NCBI RefSeq assembly: GCF_001245615.1
Contig: NZ_CWKH01000003.1
Span: forward strand, 124,001-188,000
Direction: 5' to 3'
Length of the DNA: 64,000 nucleotides
Source: Mycolicibacterium neworleansense
GTDB lineage: Bacteria; Actinomycetota; Actinomycetes; Mycobacteriales; Mycobacteriaceae
Shown: piece by piece, positions 48,059-57,444 of the stretch
How positions within the stretch are numbered: position 1 is the first letter of the stretch
How the letters are laid out: every line of letters begins with the position of its first letter
Made by a program: the position numbers and the translations under genes
The notes under the pieces: model-generated
The model's database searches: none
What the model was told of the DNA's origin: nothing
Seen by the model: only the letters and a program-made list of their open reading frames with translations

Positions 48059-49273
48059 TCAGATCCAGACACCCTTGCCGACGGCGACCACGCCGCCCGC
48101 GCTGATCGCGAACCGCTCCCGGTCCTTGTCGAGATCCACGCCGACCATCTCGCCGGGACCGACCACCACGTTCTTGTCCAGGATCGCGTGGCGCACCACC
48201 GCGCCGCGGCCGATCCGCACCCCGGGCATCAGCACGCTGCCCTCCACGATGGCGCCGTCGTCGATCACCACGTTGGAGGACAACACCGAATTACGCACCG
48301 AGGCAGCCGAAATGATGCTCCCGGCGCCCACCACCGACTCCTGCGCCGAACCGCCGTTGACGAACTTGGCCGGGGCCAGATTCTCCGACTCGCCGCGGAT
48401 GGGCCAGCGCTTGTTGTAGAGGTTGAACACCGGGTGCACCGACACCAGGTCCATGTGTGCGTCGTAGAACGCGTCGAGGGTTCCGACATCGCGCCAGTAG
48501 CCGTGGTCGCGCTCGGTGGCGCCGGGCACCTCGTTGTTGTTGAAGTCGTACACCGCAGCCATCCCGTCGGACACCAGCCGCGGAATGATGTCGCCGCCCA
48601 TGTCGTGATCGGAGTGGTCGTCGTCGGCGTCGGCACGGATCGCGTCGATGAGCACCTTGGTGGTGAAGATGTAGTTGCCCATCGACACGAAGGTCTGCTC
48701 AGGATCGTCGGGTGTGCCGGGCGGGTCCGCGGGCTTCTCCACGAATTCCCTGATGCGCCCGGAATCGTCGGCGTCGATGCAGCCGAACGCGCTGGCCTCC
48801 GCACGCGGCACCCGGATCCCGGCGACGGTCGCCCCGGCTCCGCTGTCGATGTGGAACCGCAGCATCTGCTCGGGATCCATGCGGTACACGTGGTCGGCGC
48901 CGAAGATGATGATGTAGTCCGGGTCTTCGTCGTAGATCAGGTTGAGCGACTGGTAGATCGCATCCGCCGATCCGGTGTACCAGCGGGGCCCGAGCCGCTG
49001 CTGCGCAGGCACCGGGGTGATGTACTCACCGGCCAGGCCCGACAATCGCCAGTTCTGGCTGATGTGACGGTCCAGTGAATGCGACTTGTATTGCGTCAGA
49101 ACGCAGATCCGGAGGTAGCGGGCGTTCACGAGGTTCGACAGCACGAAGTCGATCAGCCGGTAGGCACCGCCGAAGGGAACTGCCGGCTTGGCACGGTCGG
49201 CCGTCAACGGGTACAGCCGTTTGCCCTCTCCCCCGGCCAGAACGATGCCCAGCACATGTGGCAACTCCCTCAT
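48059..49273 (-). CDS. glgC: Glucose-1-phosphate adenylyltransferase GlgC
   Basis: A 404-residue ADP-glucose pyrophosphorylase. [17 protein letters not shown] is the nucleotide-binding signature with the catalytic Arg/Lys, FGADHVY carries a metal-binding Asp, and the C-terminal quarter is a left-handed beta-helix of hexapeptide repeats (residues about 310-400). It makes ADP-glucose for the divergent GlgM. The ATG at 49273 begins the conserved N-terminus [15 protein letters not shown] lies close upstream. Confidence 0.95.
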   Translation of the reverse strand: MRELPHVLGIVLAGGEGKRLYPLTADRAKPAVPFGGAYRLIDFVLSNLVNARYLRICVLTQYKSHSLDRHISQNWRLSGLAGEYITPVPAQQRLGPRWYTGSADAIYQSLNLIYDEDPDYIIIFGADHVYRMDPEQMLRFHIDSGAGATVAGIRVPRAEASAFGCIDADDSGRIREFVEKPADPPGTPDDPEQTFVSMGNYIFTTKVLIDAIRADADDDHSDHDMGGDIIPRLVSDGMAAVYDFNNNEVPGATERDHGYWRDVGTLDAFYDAHMDLVSVHPVFNLYNKRWPIRGESENLAPAKFVNGGSAQESVVGAGSIISAASVRNSVLSSNVVIDDGAIVEGSVLMPGVRIGRGAVVRHAILDKNVVVGPGEMVGVDLDKDRERFAISAGGVVAVGKGVWI

Positions 49274-49373
49274 GGCTCCAAACCTATCCGCCAACCAGCA
49301 ACGCGGCCAGCCAATGGCAACAGAAGTGTCCGGCGTGTAGCTGGACCCACCGCGACCTACTACCGTCTCGGAT

Positions 49374-50537
49374 ATGCGGGTGGCCATGATGACTCGGGAA
49401 TATCCACCCGAGGTGTACGGCGGTGCCGGGGTGCACGTGACCGAACTCGTCGCGCAGTTGCGTCAGCTGTGCGACGTCGACGTCCATTGCATGGGCGCCC
49501 CGCGGGACGGCGCCTTCGTGGCACAGCCCGATCCGGCGCTGCGCGGCGCCAACGCGGCACTGTCGACGCTGTCCGCGGACCTCAACATGGTCAACTCCGC
49601 GGCGGCGGCCACGGTGGTGCACTCGCACACCTGGTATGCCGGGATGGCCGGGCACCTGACCGGGCTGCTCTACGGCATCCCCCACGTGCTGACCGCGCAT
49701 TCACTGGAGCCGCTGCGCCCGTGGAAGGCCGAGCAGCTCGGCGGCGGCTACCGGGTGTCGTCCTGGGTCGAGCGCACCGCGATCGAGGCGGCCGACGCGG
49801 TGATCGCGGTGAGTTCCGGGATGCGTGACGACGTGCTGCGCACGTATCCGGCGCTGGATCCCAACCGGGTCCACGTGGTGCGCAACGGGATCGACACCGA
49901 TGTGTGGTATCCGACTCCGCCGGCCGACGCCGACTCGGTGCTCGCCGAACTCGGTGTCGATCTGAGCCGCCCGATCGTGGCGTTCGTCGGGCGCATCACC
50001 CGGCAGAAAGGCGTGGCCCATCTGGTGGCCGCGGCCCACCGGTTCAGCCCCGAGGTGCAGCTGGTGTTGTGTGCCGGCGCCCCCGATACCCCCGAGATCG
50101 CCGCCGAGGTGTCCGCCGCCGTGGCCGAGCTGGCCCGGGCCCGGACCGGCGTGTTCTGGGTGCGTGAGATGCTGCCGATCAACAAGATCCGCGAAATACT
50201 CTCCGCTGCAACAGTTTTCGTGTGCCCGTCGGTCTATGAGCCGTTGGGCATCGTCAACCTGGAAGCGATGGCATGTTCGACGCCGGTGGTCGCCTCCGAC
50301 GTCGGCGGTATCCCTGAGGTGGTTGCCGACCACCAGACCGGGCTGCTCGTGCACTACGACGCCGGCGACCCGCGGTTCTTCGAGATGCGCCTGGCCGACG
50401 CGGTCAACTCACTGGTGGCCGAACCGGAAACCGCCCGCAAGTACGGCGAGGCCGGACGTCAGCGTTGCATCGCAGAGTTCTCCTGGGCCCACATCGCTGA
50501 ACAGACCCTGGAGATATACCGCAAGGTGTCCGCCTGA
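49374..50537 (+). CDS. glgM: Alpha-maltose-1-phosphate synthase GlgM (formerly glgA)
   Basis: A 387-residue GT4 glycosyltransferase with a GT-B fold: [19 protein letters not shown] at the N-terminus, [10 protein letters not shown] in the hinge and the EX7E-type motif [16 protein letters not shown]. In mycobacteria this enzyme (Rv1212c) joins ADP-glucose and glucose-1-phosphate to maltose-1-phosphate for GlgE. It is divergent from glgC with a 100-base gap. Its stop codon lies in the loop of a strong hairpin. Confidence 0.93.
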   Translation: MRVAMMTREYPPEVYGGAGVHVTELVAQLRQLCDVDVHCMGAPRDGAFVAQPDPALRGANAALSTLSADLNMVNSAAAATVVHSHTWYAGMAGHLTGLLYGIPHVLTAHSLEPLRPWKAEQLGGGYRVSSWVERTAIEAADAVIAVSSGMRDDVLRTYPALDPNRVHVVRNGIDTDVWYPTPPADADSVLAELGVDLSRPIVAFVGRITRQKGVAHLVAAAHRFSPEVQLVLCAGAPDTPEIAAEVSAAVAELARARTGVFWVREMLPINKIREILSAATVFVCPSVYEPLGIVNLEAMACSTPVVASDVGGIPEVVADHQTGLLVHYDAGDPRFFEMRLADAVNSLVAEPETARKYGEAGRQRCIAEFSWAHIAEQTLEIYRKVSA

Positions 50538-50551
50538 GCGGACACCTTGCG
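50520..50551. terminator. Hairpin over the glgM stop codon
   Basis: Perfect 14-base arms (CGCAAGGTGTCCGC and its complement) flank a 4-base loop CTGA that contains the glgM stop TGA. The DUF3117 gene on the other strand ends 6 bases further on, so it can serve both. There is no T-run. Confidence 0.8.
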
Positions 50552-50557
50552 AGTCGA

Positions 50558-50725
50558 TCAGCTGGTGACGGACTTGAGTTCGTCGCCCAGCGCAGCGGCC
50601 TCGTCGGGAGTCAGTTCGACAACGAGGCGCCCACCGCCTTCCAGCGGTACTCGCATAACGATTCCTCGCCCCTCTTTGGTTGCTTCCAGTGGACCGTCAC
50701 CAGTCCGGGGCTTCATCGCCGCCAT
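50558..50725 (-). CDS. Small DUF3117 protein (Rv1211-like)
   Basis: A 55-residue protein starting MAAMKPRTGDGPLEATKEGR and ending DEAAALGDELKSVTS. It matches the DUF3117 family, which is conserved across actinobacteria, very basic at its start and acidic at its end. GGAGGG lies 6 to 7 bases before the ATG. No function is known to me. It lies between glgM and tagA, the position of Rv1211. Confidence 0.9.
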   Translation of the reverse strand: MAAMKPRTGDGPLEATKEGRGIVMRVPLEGGGRLVVELTPDEAAALGDELKSVTS

Positions 50726-50910
50726 CGAGTGCTCCCTCCAACAGTGCCGACCCGCGTCAGCGGGCCAGGTTGGGGCCGAAGCCGCCCACTCGTTGGCGGC
50801 ACCCGGCGTTGAACTGCTACTGAACTACCCCTATTGTTCCTTATCCGCAGCGGTGGGTGTGCAAAGACCCGGCCGATACCGACCGGAAGCATGTTTTACC
50901 GGTCAACTTT

Positions 50911-51477
50911 CTATGCCACCGGAACCCAGCAGGACGCGACGTGATCGTCGACCATGCCGGTGGCCTGCATCAACGCATAGGCCGTGGTGGGGCCCACGAA
51001 CTTGAAGCCCCGCCGCTTGAGCTCCTTGGCCATGGCGGTCGATTCCGGGGTCACCGCGGGCACTTGGGCCAGGTCAGCGGGCCGCGGCCGGGGTTCAGGG
51101 GCGAAGGACCACAACAGCTCGCCCAGGTCGACGTCGAGCTCGCTGACGGCCCTGGCGTTGGCGATGGTCGCCAGGATCTTGGCCCGGTTGCGCACGATGC
51201 CTGCGTCGGCCATCAACCGTTCGACGTCGTCGTCGGTGTATTCCGCCACCGCGCCCGCGTCGAACCCGTCGAACGCGGCCCGGAAATTCTCCCGCTTACG
51301 CAGGATGATCAGCCAGCTCAGCCCGCTCTGGAAGGCCTCCAGGCTGATGCGCTCGAACAGCGCCCCCGAATCCCGCAGCGGACGGCCCCACTCGGTGTCG
51401 TGATAGTCGCGGTACAGCGTGGAATCCCCCGCCGCGTCGACCGCCCAGCCGCACCGGACGCGGCCGTCGTCGCTCAT
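50911..51477 (-). CDS. tagA: DNA-3-methyladenine glycosylase I
   Basis: A 188-residue base-excision-repair enzyme of the Tag family, which removes 3-methyladenine. RCGWA at the N-terminus (zinc-binding Cys) and YRDYHDTEWGRPLRD are the family signatures; the C-terminal GFKFVGPTTAYALMQATGMVDDH completes the helix-hairpin-helix fold and zinc site. The ATG overlaps the stop of the DivIVA-like gene (ATGA). It matches Rv1210. Confidence 0.93.
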   Translation of the reverse strand: MSDDGRVRCGWAVDAAGDSTLYRDYHDTEWGRPLRDSGALFERISLEAFQSGLSWLIILRKRENFRAAFDGFDAGAVAEYTDDDVERLMADAGIVRNRAKILATIANARAVSELDVDLGELLWSFAPEPRPRPADLAQVPAVTPESTAMAKELKRRGFKFVGPTTAYALMQATGMVDDHVASCWVPVA

Positions 51478-51857
51478 GACTCCTCCGTGGCGCGGACTTC
51501 CCCAGCGGTGGCCGACACCTCGTCCTCGTCGTCGTCCTCATCGAAGTCGTCGAGGTCCTCGGGCACGCCGTAGGCCGCACGGACCGCGGCCAGCTCTCCC
51601 CGCACGGCGTCGAGCTCACGGCCCAGCCGGTCGAGCACCCAATCCACCTCGCTGGTCTTGTATCCGCGCAGGACCTGGGCGAACTTGATGGCATCCACAT
51701 CGGCACCGGTGACGCCCGAAGCGGGCAGCACCGTGGCGGTCGTGCCGCGCGGAAGGGGCGGCAATGTCTCGCCCCGGCCGAAGATGACGCTGCCCAACCC
51801 GAACAGCACCGTGGCCACCAGAACCAGGACCACCAGGTACAGCAGTATCAGTGTCAC
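51474..51857 (-). CDS. Membrane-anchored DivIVA-domain protein (Rv1209-like)
   Basis: A 127-residue protein: one N-terminal helix (residues 2-25), then a DivIVA-like motif (VDAIKFAQVLRGYKTSEVDWVLDRL, residues 54-78) leading into a coiled coil and a strongly acidic tail. Such proteins often mark curved or growing membranes in actinobacteria. It is the middle gene of a block gpgS, DivIVA-like, tagA on one strand. The function is not established. Confidence 0.8.
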   Translation of the reverse strand: MTLILLYLVVLVLVATVLFGLGSVIFGRGETLPPLPRGTTATVLPASGVTGADVDAIKFAQVLRGYKTSEVDWVLDRLGRELDAVRGELAAVRAAYGVPEDLDDFDEDDDEDEVSATAGEVRATEES

Positions 51858-51887
51858 GCCTTCGATACTGCCTCACGCATGCGACAC

Positions 51888-52838
51888 CTAGCGCGGGCGC
51901 AGGGTCACCATGGGCGGGCGGTCGGCCAGGGACACCGGCGACACCCGCGGGGTGAAGTCGTCACCGTCGGCGAAGAACTGGGTCAGGCCCACGCCCGAAT
52001 CGGCGATCCCGCAGCGCGACAGCAGGGTCGCGATGACCTGCCGGCTCATCGAGGCCAGCTCGGTCAGCGGCCGGTTGCGGTGCGCGCGCACCCCCAGGTT
52101 CACCTGGGCGATGGCATCCAGGCCGAGCCGGTCGTAGGTGTCGACCAGCAGACCGATCTCCACGCCGTAGCCGGGTGCGAACGGCACCGAGGTCAGCAGC
52201 TCACGGGTGCCCGCGTATTCGCCGCCCAGCGGCTGCAGCACGCAGTTGAGTTCGGGCCGCAGCGAGGCCAGCAGCGGGCGCGCCACCAGTTCGGTGACCC
52301 GGCCACCGCCGTTGGCGTCCTCGGCGCCGCTGACCTTGAGCGGCCGCCGGTAGAACCCCTTGACCAGGTGCACACCGTCGGCGGTGAGCAGCGGGCCCAG
52401 CAGCTTCGGGACGAACATCGGGTCGGGGTCGATCAGGTCCGAGTCGACGAACGCGATGATGTCGCCCGTCGTGGCAGCCAGCGACCGCCACAGCACCTCA
52501 CCTTTGCCCGGCTGCGGTGCGACCTCGGGCAGCGCGACCTCGCGGCTGACCACCCGGGCCCCGGCGGCCACCGCCCGGATCTCGGTGTCGTCGGTGGATC
52601 CCGAGTCGAGCACGATCAGCTCATCGACCAGCCCGCCCAGCAGCGGGGTGATGGTCTCGACGACGGAGGCGACGGTTTCTTCCTCGTTGAGGGCGGGCAG
52701 CACCACCGAGACCGTGCGGCCGGCCTTGGCGGCCTCCAGCTCGGCAATGGTCCAGCTCGGCCGGTTCCAGCTGTGGTCGGTCAGCCAGCGGTGTCCCACC
52801 ACTCCGGCGGCGACGTCCAGTTCAGGTATTGCGGTCAT
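51888..52838 (-). CDS. gpgS: Glucosyl-3-phosphoglycerate synthase GpgS
   Basis: A 316-residue GT-A glycosyltransferase (GT81). VSVVLPALNEEETV binds the nucleotide sugar and FVDSDLIDPDP holds the DxD-like metal motif. It joins glucose from a UDP/ADP donor to 3-phosphoglycerate, the first step of methylglucose lipopolysaccharide synthesis. The ATG at 52838 has GGGGG 6 bases upstream and overlaps the folP2 stop (ATGA). It matches Rv1208. Confidence 0.94.
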   Translation of the reverse strand: MTAIPELDVAAGVVGHRWLTDHSWNRPSWTIAELEAAKAGRTVSVVLPALNEEETVASVVETITPLLGGLVDELIVLDSGSTDDTEIRAVAAGARVVSREVALPEVAPQPGKGEVLWRSLAATTGDIIAFVDSDLIDPDPMFVPKLLGPLLTADGVHLVKGFYRRPLKVSGAEDANGGGRVTELVARPLLASLRPELNCVLQPLGGEYAGTRELLTSVPFAPGYGVEIGLLVDTYDRLGLDAIAQVNLGVRAHRNRPLTELASMSRQVIATLLSRCGIADSGVGLTQFFADGDDFTPRVSPVSLADRPPMVTLRPR

Positions 52839-53710
52839 GCCAGCCCCCTCACTGTTCGTGCGGGTGCCCGCACTCCCTGGATCGACGCGACCATCTCCAG
52901 TACGCGCCGAGTGGGTCCGACCTCGTGTACCCGAAACATGGCGGCTCCATCCGCAGCGGCCAGTGCCGTCGCGGCCAGCGTGCCCTCCAGGCGTTCGGTC
53001 AGATCCACACCCAGAGTCTCCCCGACAAAATCCTTGTTGCTGAGCGCCATCAGGACCGGCCATCCGGTCTTAACAAGATCTTTTACGTGGCGCAACAAAC
53101 TAAGACCGTGATGAGTGTTTTTACCGAAATCATGGGTTGGGTCGATCAGGATCCGATCCCGCGGCACGCCCGTTGCCACGGCCCGTTCGGCCGCGGCGGT
53201 CACCTCGGCGATGACGTCGTCGACGACGCCGTGCTCGGTGATCCCGTAGTTCACCCGGAACGGCCGGGTGCGCGGCACCGCGCCGCCGGTGTGTGAGCAC
53301 ACCAGGCCGGCGCCGAATTCGGCGGCCACCTCGGGCAGCCCCGGATCCGCCCCCGCCCAGGTGTCGTTGATCAGGTCGGCCCCGGCAGCGCAGGCCTGTT
53401 TGGCGACCGCAGCACGCCAGGTGTCGACGCTGATCAGCTGGTCCGGATAGGTGGTGCGCAGCCATTCGATGAACGGCACCACCCGCGCGATCTCCTCGTC
53501 GGCGTCGACCATGCTGCCCGGACCGGCTTTGACCCCGCCGACGTCGATCACGTCGGCGCCCTCCTCGATCACCCGGGCCGCCGCGGCCTTGGCGGCGTCG
53601 TCGGTGAAGGTGGCCCCGCGGTCGTAGAAGGAGTCGGGCGTGCGGTTGACGATCGCCATGATCAGCGCACGGTCACCCGCGACCGGGCGACCACAGAACG
53701 TCGACAACAC
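52835..53710 (-). CDS. folP2: Dihydropteroate synthase homologue FolP2
   Basis: A 291-residue DHPS-fold protein: LIMAIVNRTPDSFYDRG and GADVIDVGGVKAGPG are the pterin and phosphate-binding signatures. Mycobacterial FolP2 is reported not to have DHPS activity, the folate enzyme being FolP1, so the function is open. It is coupled by a 4-base overlap to gpgS, suggesting a role near methylglucose lipopolysaccharide rather than folate. The GTG start is uncertain because GGAGG is only one base away. Confidence 0.9.
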   Translation of the reverse strand: MLSTFCGRPVAGDRALIMAIVNRTPDSFYDRGATFTDDAAKAAAARVIEEGADVIDVGGVKAGPGSMVDADEEIARVVPFIEWLRTTYPDQLISVDTWRAAVAKQACAAGADLINDTWAGADPGLPEVAAEFGAGLVCSHTGGAVPRTRPFRVNYGITEHGVVDDVIAEVTAAAERAVATGVPRDRILIDPTHDFGKNTHHGLSLLRHVKDLVKTGWPVLMALSNKDFVGETLGVDLTERLEGTLAATALAAADGAAMFRVHEVGPTRRVLEMVASIQGVRAPARTVRGLA

Positions 53711-53775
53711 GCCTCCATAGTGCCTGGTGCCGCGTGCGCGGCAATATTCGCGGCAGCTTCCGCTGGGCGCTCCTA

Positions 53776-55554
53776 CTACTTGGGCCGCTTCCCGGCCGTC
53801 ACTTCGTCGGCGTATTCGGGATAGAACGGCACGTAGCCTTCCTCGCGGCCGGCCAGCACGTATAGCGGATCCTCGATGTCGGATCCATAGCCCTGCTTGC
53901 GCAGGTCGACCTTCTGGCTCTTGAACGTCGAGGTGTGGGCCAACTCGGAAACGACGCGGACGAACAACGGCACGGCATAGGCCGGCAGGTGGCCGTAGAA
54001 CGCGTCGGCCAGTTCCTTGCCGTCGAATTCCTTGCCGTCCTTGAGTTGCACCGCGGCCATCCCGGCGCGGCCACCGGCGCCGGGCACCTCGACGCCGAAC
54101 ACGGTGCACTCCTCGATCAGCGGATGGCTCGCAACGGCCGCCTCCACCTCGGTGGTGGCCACGTTCTCGCCCTTCCACCGGAAGGTGTCACCGAGGCGGT
54201 CGGCGAACGCGGCGTGGCCCAGCCCCTGCGAACGCATGAGGTCACCGGTGTTGAACCAGACGTCGCCGTCCTTGAAGGCGTTGCGCACGAGCTTCTTCTC
54301 GCTTGCGGCCTTGTCGGTGTAGCCGTCGAACGGCTGCAGCGCGTTGATCTTGGAGAGCATCAGGCCGGGCTGGCCGCGCTTGACCTTGCGCAGCCGGCCA
54401 TCGGCGCCGCGCGCGGGTTCGCCGCTGTCCGCGTCGTACTCGACGAACGCGACCGGGCTTGGGCAGATACCGGTGGACTTCGAGACGTTGAAGACGTTGA
54501 CGAAGGCGGTGTTGCCCTCGCTGGCGGCGTAGAACTCGCACACCCGGGGGATGCCGAACCGCTCGGTGAACTCGTCCCAGATGGCGGGCCGCAGCCCGTT
54601 GCCGACGATGACCCGTACCTTGTGCGCGCGGTCGGTCGGCTTGGGCGGTTGGTTGAGCAGATAGCCGCAGATCTCGCCGATGTAGACGAACGCGGTGGCG
54701 TCGTAGGCGATGACCTCGTCCCAGAACCGGGATGCCGAGAACGACTTGCCCAGCGCCAGGGCGGCTCCCGAGTTGAGCGCCGATCCGACCGAGACGGTGA
54801 GGGCGTTGTTGTGATAGAGCGGCAGGCAGCAGTACAGCGTGTCATCGCTGTGCAGCCGCAGCCCCAGCCCACCGAAGCCGGCCAGCGCGCGCAGCCAGCG
54901 GTAGTGCGTCATGACGCTGGCCTTGGGCATGCCGGTGGTGCCAGAGGTGAAGATGTAGAAGGCCTTGTCCTTGGCGAGCACGGCCGACGTGCTGGCCGGG
55001 TTGGTGGTTGGTGCGGTCGACGCCAACCGGCGCAGCTCTTCGACCGTCATGAGGCCGTTGGCCTCGGCGCCGCATTCGGTGATGTGCTCGATCAGATCGG
55101 TCTCGGCCACCACGGCCGCGGCCTTGAGCAGGCCGATGCTGTGGGCCAGGACCTTGCCGCGCTGGTGGTAGTTGAGCATGCCCGCGACGGCGCCGCACTT
55201 GACGATCGCGAGCATCAACAGCACCGCGTCCGGCGAGTTGCGCAACATCACCCCGACCACGTCGCCGTGGCCGACGCCCTTGGCGGCCAGGACTGCCGCG
55301 TAGCGGTTGACGGTCTCGTTGGCCTCACGGTAGGTGATGCGCTCGTCGCCGAACTTGAGGAAAACTCGGTCGGCGTACTGGGCGGCCCGCTCCTGGAACA
55401 CCTTGCCGATCGAGGTCTTGGCCGTCGGGCGGGCCATCATTCCGGTGATCACGCCGCGAGCGATGACCGGCGCATCCATCAGCAGACCGGGTACCTGGCT
55501 GGCGAGGTCGAGTAAGCCGACGCTGCTCCTGGTGCCCGATTTCTGGTCGGTCAT
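53776..55554 (-). CDS. fadD6: Very-long-chain fatty acyl-CoA synthetase FadD6
   Basis: A 592-residue adenylate-forming enzyme of the FATP/very-long-chain type. The AMP-binding motif is YIFTSGTTGMPKASVM (near residue 200), followed by YAASEGN and the FNTGDLMR and DRLGDTFRWKGENV motifs of the C-terminal lid. It activates fatty acids to acyl-CoA with ATP. The ATG has GGGGGAGA upstream. It matches Rv1206 in position and sequence. Confidence 0.93.
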   Translation of the reverse strand: MTDQKSGTRSSVGLLDLASQVPGLLMDAPVIARGVITGMMARPTAKTSIGKVFQERAAQYADRVFLKFGDERITYREANETVNRYAAVLAAKGVGHGDVVGVMLRNSPDAVLLMLAIVKCGAVAGMLNYHQRGKVLAHSIGLLKAAAVVAETDLIEHITECGAEANGLMTVEELRRLASTAPTTNPASTSAVLAKDKAFYIFTSGTTGMPKASVMTHYRWLRALAGFGGLGLRLHSDDTLYCCLPLYHNNALTVSVGSALNSGAALALGKSFSASRFWDEVIAYDATAFVYIGEICGYLLNQPPKPTDRAHKVRVIVGNGLRPAIWDEFTERFGIPRVCEFYAASEGNTAFVNVFNVSKSTGICPSPVAFVEYDADSGEPARGADGRLRKVKRGQPGLMLSKINALQPFDGYTDKAASEKKLVRNAFKDGDVWFNTGDLMRSQGLGHAAFADRLGDTFRWKGENVATTEVEAAVASHPLIEECTVFGVEVPGAGGRAGMAAVQLKDGKEFDGKELADAFYGHLPAYAVPLFVRVVSELAHTSTFKSQKVDLRKQGYGSDIEDPLYVLAGREEGYVPFYPEYADEVTAGKRPK

Positions 55555-55645
55555 GCGGTCTCCCCCTGCGCGTTGTGTGGGTGTCGAGATGGCTGTCGTG
55601 TGGGCAACACCATAACCGCGCTGGTAACCGCCGTTACCGCCGGTT

Positions 55646-56212
55646 CTAGGTAAGCGGCGCGCAGGCGTCGAGCGCCGCGGCGACTTCGTCGACGACCACC
55701 AGCCGGTCCAGGGCCTGACTACTCACGTAACCGGAGTCGACGAGTCCGCGCAACCAGGTCAACAAACCGTCGTAATGACCGAACGGATCGAGCAGCACAA
55801 CAGGCTTTTCGTGCATGCCCAGGTAGCCCGCAGTCCAGGCCTCGAAGAACTCTTCCAGCGTGCCGATGCCGCCAGGCAGCGCGATGAACGCGTCGGAGCG
55901 GTCCTCCATCTCCTTCTTGCGTTCCCGCATGGTGTCGGTGACCACCAGTTCGGCGGCGTCGACGTCGGCGAGCTCGCGGTGCACGAGCGCCTTGGGGATC
56001 ACGCCGACCGTGCGGCCGTTGGACGAGCGCGCAGCGCGGGCTACCGCACCCATCGCCGAGACGTTGCCGCCGCCGGAGACCAACGTCCATCCGCGTTTGG
56101 CGATCGCCACCCCGACCTCACTGGCCAGTGCCAGCAGCTCAGGATGGGTGGGACCCGAAGCGCAATAGACACACACCGCAAACTCGCGGTCGAATTCACC
56201 GGACACGTACAC
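55646..56212 (-). CDS. LOG-family nucleotide phosphoribohydrolase (Rv1205-like)
   Basis: A 188-residue Rossmann-fold protein of the LOG/TIGR00730 family. SGGGNVSAMGAVARAA and PGGIGTLEEFFEAW (the PGGxGTxxE motif) form the active site, which removes ribose-5-phosphate from cytokinin nucleotides or related AMP derivatives. M. tuberculosis Rv1205 has this activity. The GTG start lies inside a palindrome-like site at 56207-56221, so it may share control with the divergent TetR gene. GTG 56206 is an alternative. Confidence 0.9.
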   Translation of the reverse strand: MYVSGEFDREFAVCVYCASGPTHPELLALASEVGVAIAKRGWTLVSGGGNVSAMGAVARAARSSNGRTVGVIPKALVHRELADVDAAELVVTDTMRERKKEMEDRSDAFIALPGGIGTLEEFFEAWTAGYLGMHEKPVVLLDPFGHYDGLLTWLRGLVDSGYVSSQALDRLVVVDEVAAALDACAPLT

Positions 56213-56221
56213 AACGTAAAC
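56207..56221. promoter_or_regulatory. Probable TetR operator, degenerate copy
   Basis: GTACACAACGTAAAC shares the 11 bases ACAACGTAAAC with the perfect palindrome at 57020-57034, on either side of one TetR gene. It overlaps the start of the LOG-family gene and lies about 90 bases before the TetR start. TetR binding is inferred. Confidence 0.6.
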
Positions 56222-56309
56222 GGTGCCGGTGAACCACCGATGTCCGGTGGGCGATGGACGTGACCCCGCGACGCGAGGACACTGTACGGAACGCGGAGGG
56301 ACGGTCCAG

Positions 56310-56999
56310 GTGACAGATGGTGTCGATCAACCGGCACGGCTGAGTCGCGAGTACATCCTGGATACCGCGATCGAGCTGATCGATCGCGATGGTCTGGCGA
56401 AATTGACGATGCGGCGGTTGGGCGCGGCCTGTGGGGTCGAGGCGATGGCGCTCTACCGCTATGTGCACAGCCGCGGTGACCTGCTGACCGGCGTCGTCAA
56501 TCACATCGTGGACCGGCTGTACACCGATCAGCTCGCCGCGCGCCGGCAGGAGGACGGCTGGCAGGACTTCCTGCTCCGGCTCGGTCACGGCGTGCGTCAG
56601 ATCGCCCTCGAACATCCCGAGGTGTTCCCCCTTGTCGCGACAGAGGCGCCAGAGGCCCCATGGGTCCGGCCTCCGCTGCGCAGCCTGCGCTGGATGGAGA
56701 CGTTTCTGGAAACGCTGATCTCCTACGGGTTCAGCGACACCGCCGCGGTGGCCGCGTACCGGACGTACACCACGTTCCTGGTCGGCCAGTTGCTGCTCGA
56801 GGTGTCCGCGCGTGGGGTGGCGCTGAGCCCCGATGAGGCGGTTCTCGACGACGAGCCACGACCCGATACGTCGCTGGCCGACTACCCGAACCTGCGCCGG
56901 CTGCAGCCCATGCTGGCCGAGGACCACAGCGGCGACGAGTTCGAGGAAGCACTGGAAGCACTGCTCGACCGCATTGAGCACTGGCTGAACAATCCCTGA
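56310..56999 (+). CDS. TetR-family regulator with tetracycline-repressor-like C-domain
   Basis: A 229-residue regulator. Residues 10-60 form the DNA-binding domain (LTMRRLGAACGVEAMALYRYV); the helical C-terminal half resembles the TetR_C group. The GTG at 56310 has GGAGGG about 9 bases upstream; the longer frame from 56223 adds a disordered segment. Matching palindromes lie on both sides of the gene, one over the LOG gene start and one over the STAS gene promoter, so it probably controls all three genes. Confidence 0.85.
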   Translation: MTDGVDQPARLSREYILDTAIELIDRDGLAKLTMRRLGAACGVEAMALYRYVHSRGDLLTGVVNHIVDRLYTDQLAARRQEDGWQDFLLRLGHGVRQIALEHPEVFPLVATEAPEAPWVRPPLRSLRWMETFLETLISYGFSDTAAVAAYRTYTTFLVGQLLLEVSARGVALSPDEAVLDDEPRPDTSLADYPNLRRLQPMLAEDHSGDEFEEALEALLDRIEHWLNNP

Positions 57000-57019
57000 T
57001 CGGGAACATGATCACTCGC

Positions 57020-57034
57020 GTTTACAACGTAAAC
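57020..57034. promoter_or_regulatory. Probable TetR operator over the STAS promoter
   Basis: GTTTAC-AAC-GTAAAC is a perfect palindrome. Its TTTACA (57021-57026) lies 17 bases before TATGCT (57044-57049), a good promoter pair, so a bound protein would cover the -35 element. Confidence 0.7.
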
Positions 57035-57059
57035 ATCGGCGGTTATGCTCGGTTTCATC

Positions 57060-57434
57060 GTGGAATCGAACCAGCAGAATCAGGAGCTGCGCTGGACAGC
57101 TCGCACCGCTCCCGAAGGCCTCATCGTTCAGGTCTCCGGACAGGTCGATGCCCACAACGAGTCCGTCTGGCAACGCATGCTCAGCGAATCCGCTGCCGCC
57201 ACACCCGACGCGTCGATGCTCGTCGTCGATGCCGGGTCCCTGGACTTCATGAGTTGCGGGGCACTCGTCGCCCTCGCCAAGCAGACCGTCGACAGCCGCC
57301 AGCGCGGGGTCACGCTGCGGCTTGTCATCCGCCAGCCGAGCATCATGCGCGTCATCACCCAATGCGGTATGGACGATGCCGTGTCGGCACACCCCGACCT
57401 CAATTCGGCGTTGGACGGCCACCACCCCCCATAG
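57060..57434 (+). CDS. STAS-domain anti-sigma-factor-antagonist-like protein
   Basis: A 124-residue single STAS domain, the fold of SpoIIAA-type anti-anti-sigma factors. The segment around the usual phosphorylation site reads SLDFMSCGALVAL, one residue shorter than the usual DSSG form, with Ser65 then Cys66. It may be a partner-switching protein or just a binding module. GTG 57060 is preferred because the inferred promoter would start transcription within a few bases of it; ATG 57045 overlaps the -10 element. It lies 10 bases before the ATPase gene. Confidence 0.8.
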   Translation: MESNQQNQELRWTARTAPEGLIVQVSGQVDAHNESVWQRMLSESAAATPDASMLVVDAGSLDFMSCGALVALAKQTVDSRQRGVTLRLVIRQPSIMRVITQCGMDDAVSAHPDLNSALDGHHPP

Positions 57435-57444
57435 GATTCGATGG

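Noticed and set aside
53711..54178. Extension of folP2 upstream to 54178
   Set aside because: It overlaps fadD6 in another frame and gives low-complexity Arg/Gly sequence; conserved FolP2 starts near 53710.
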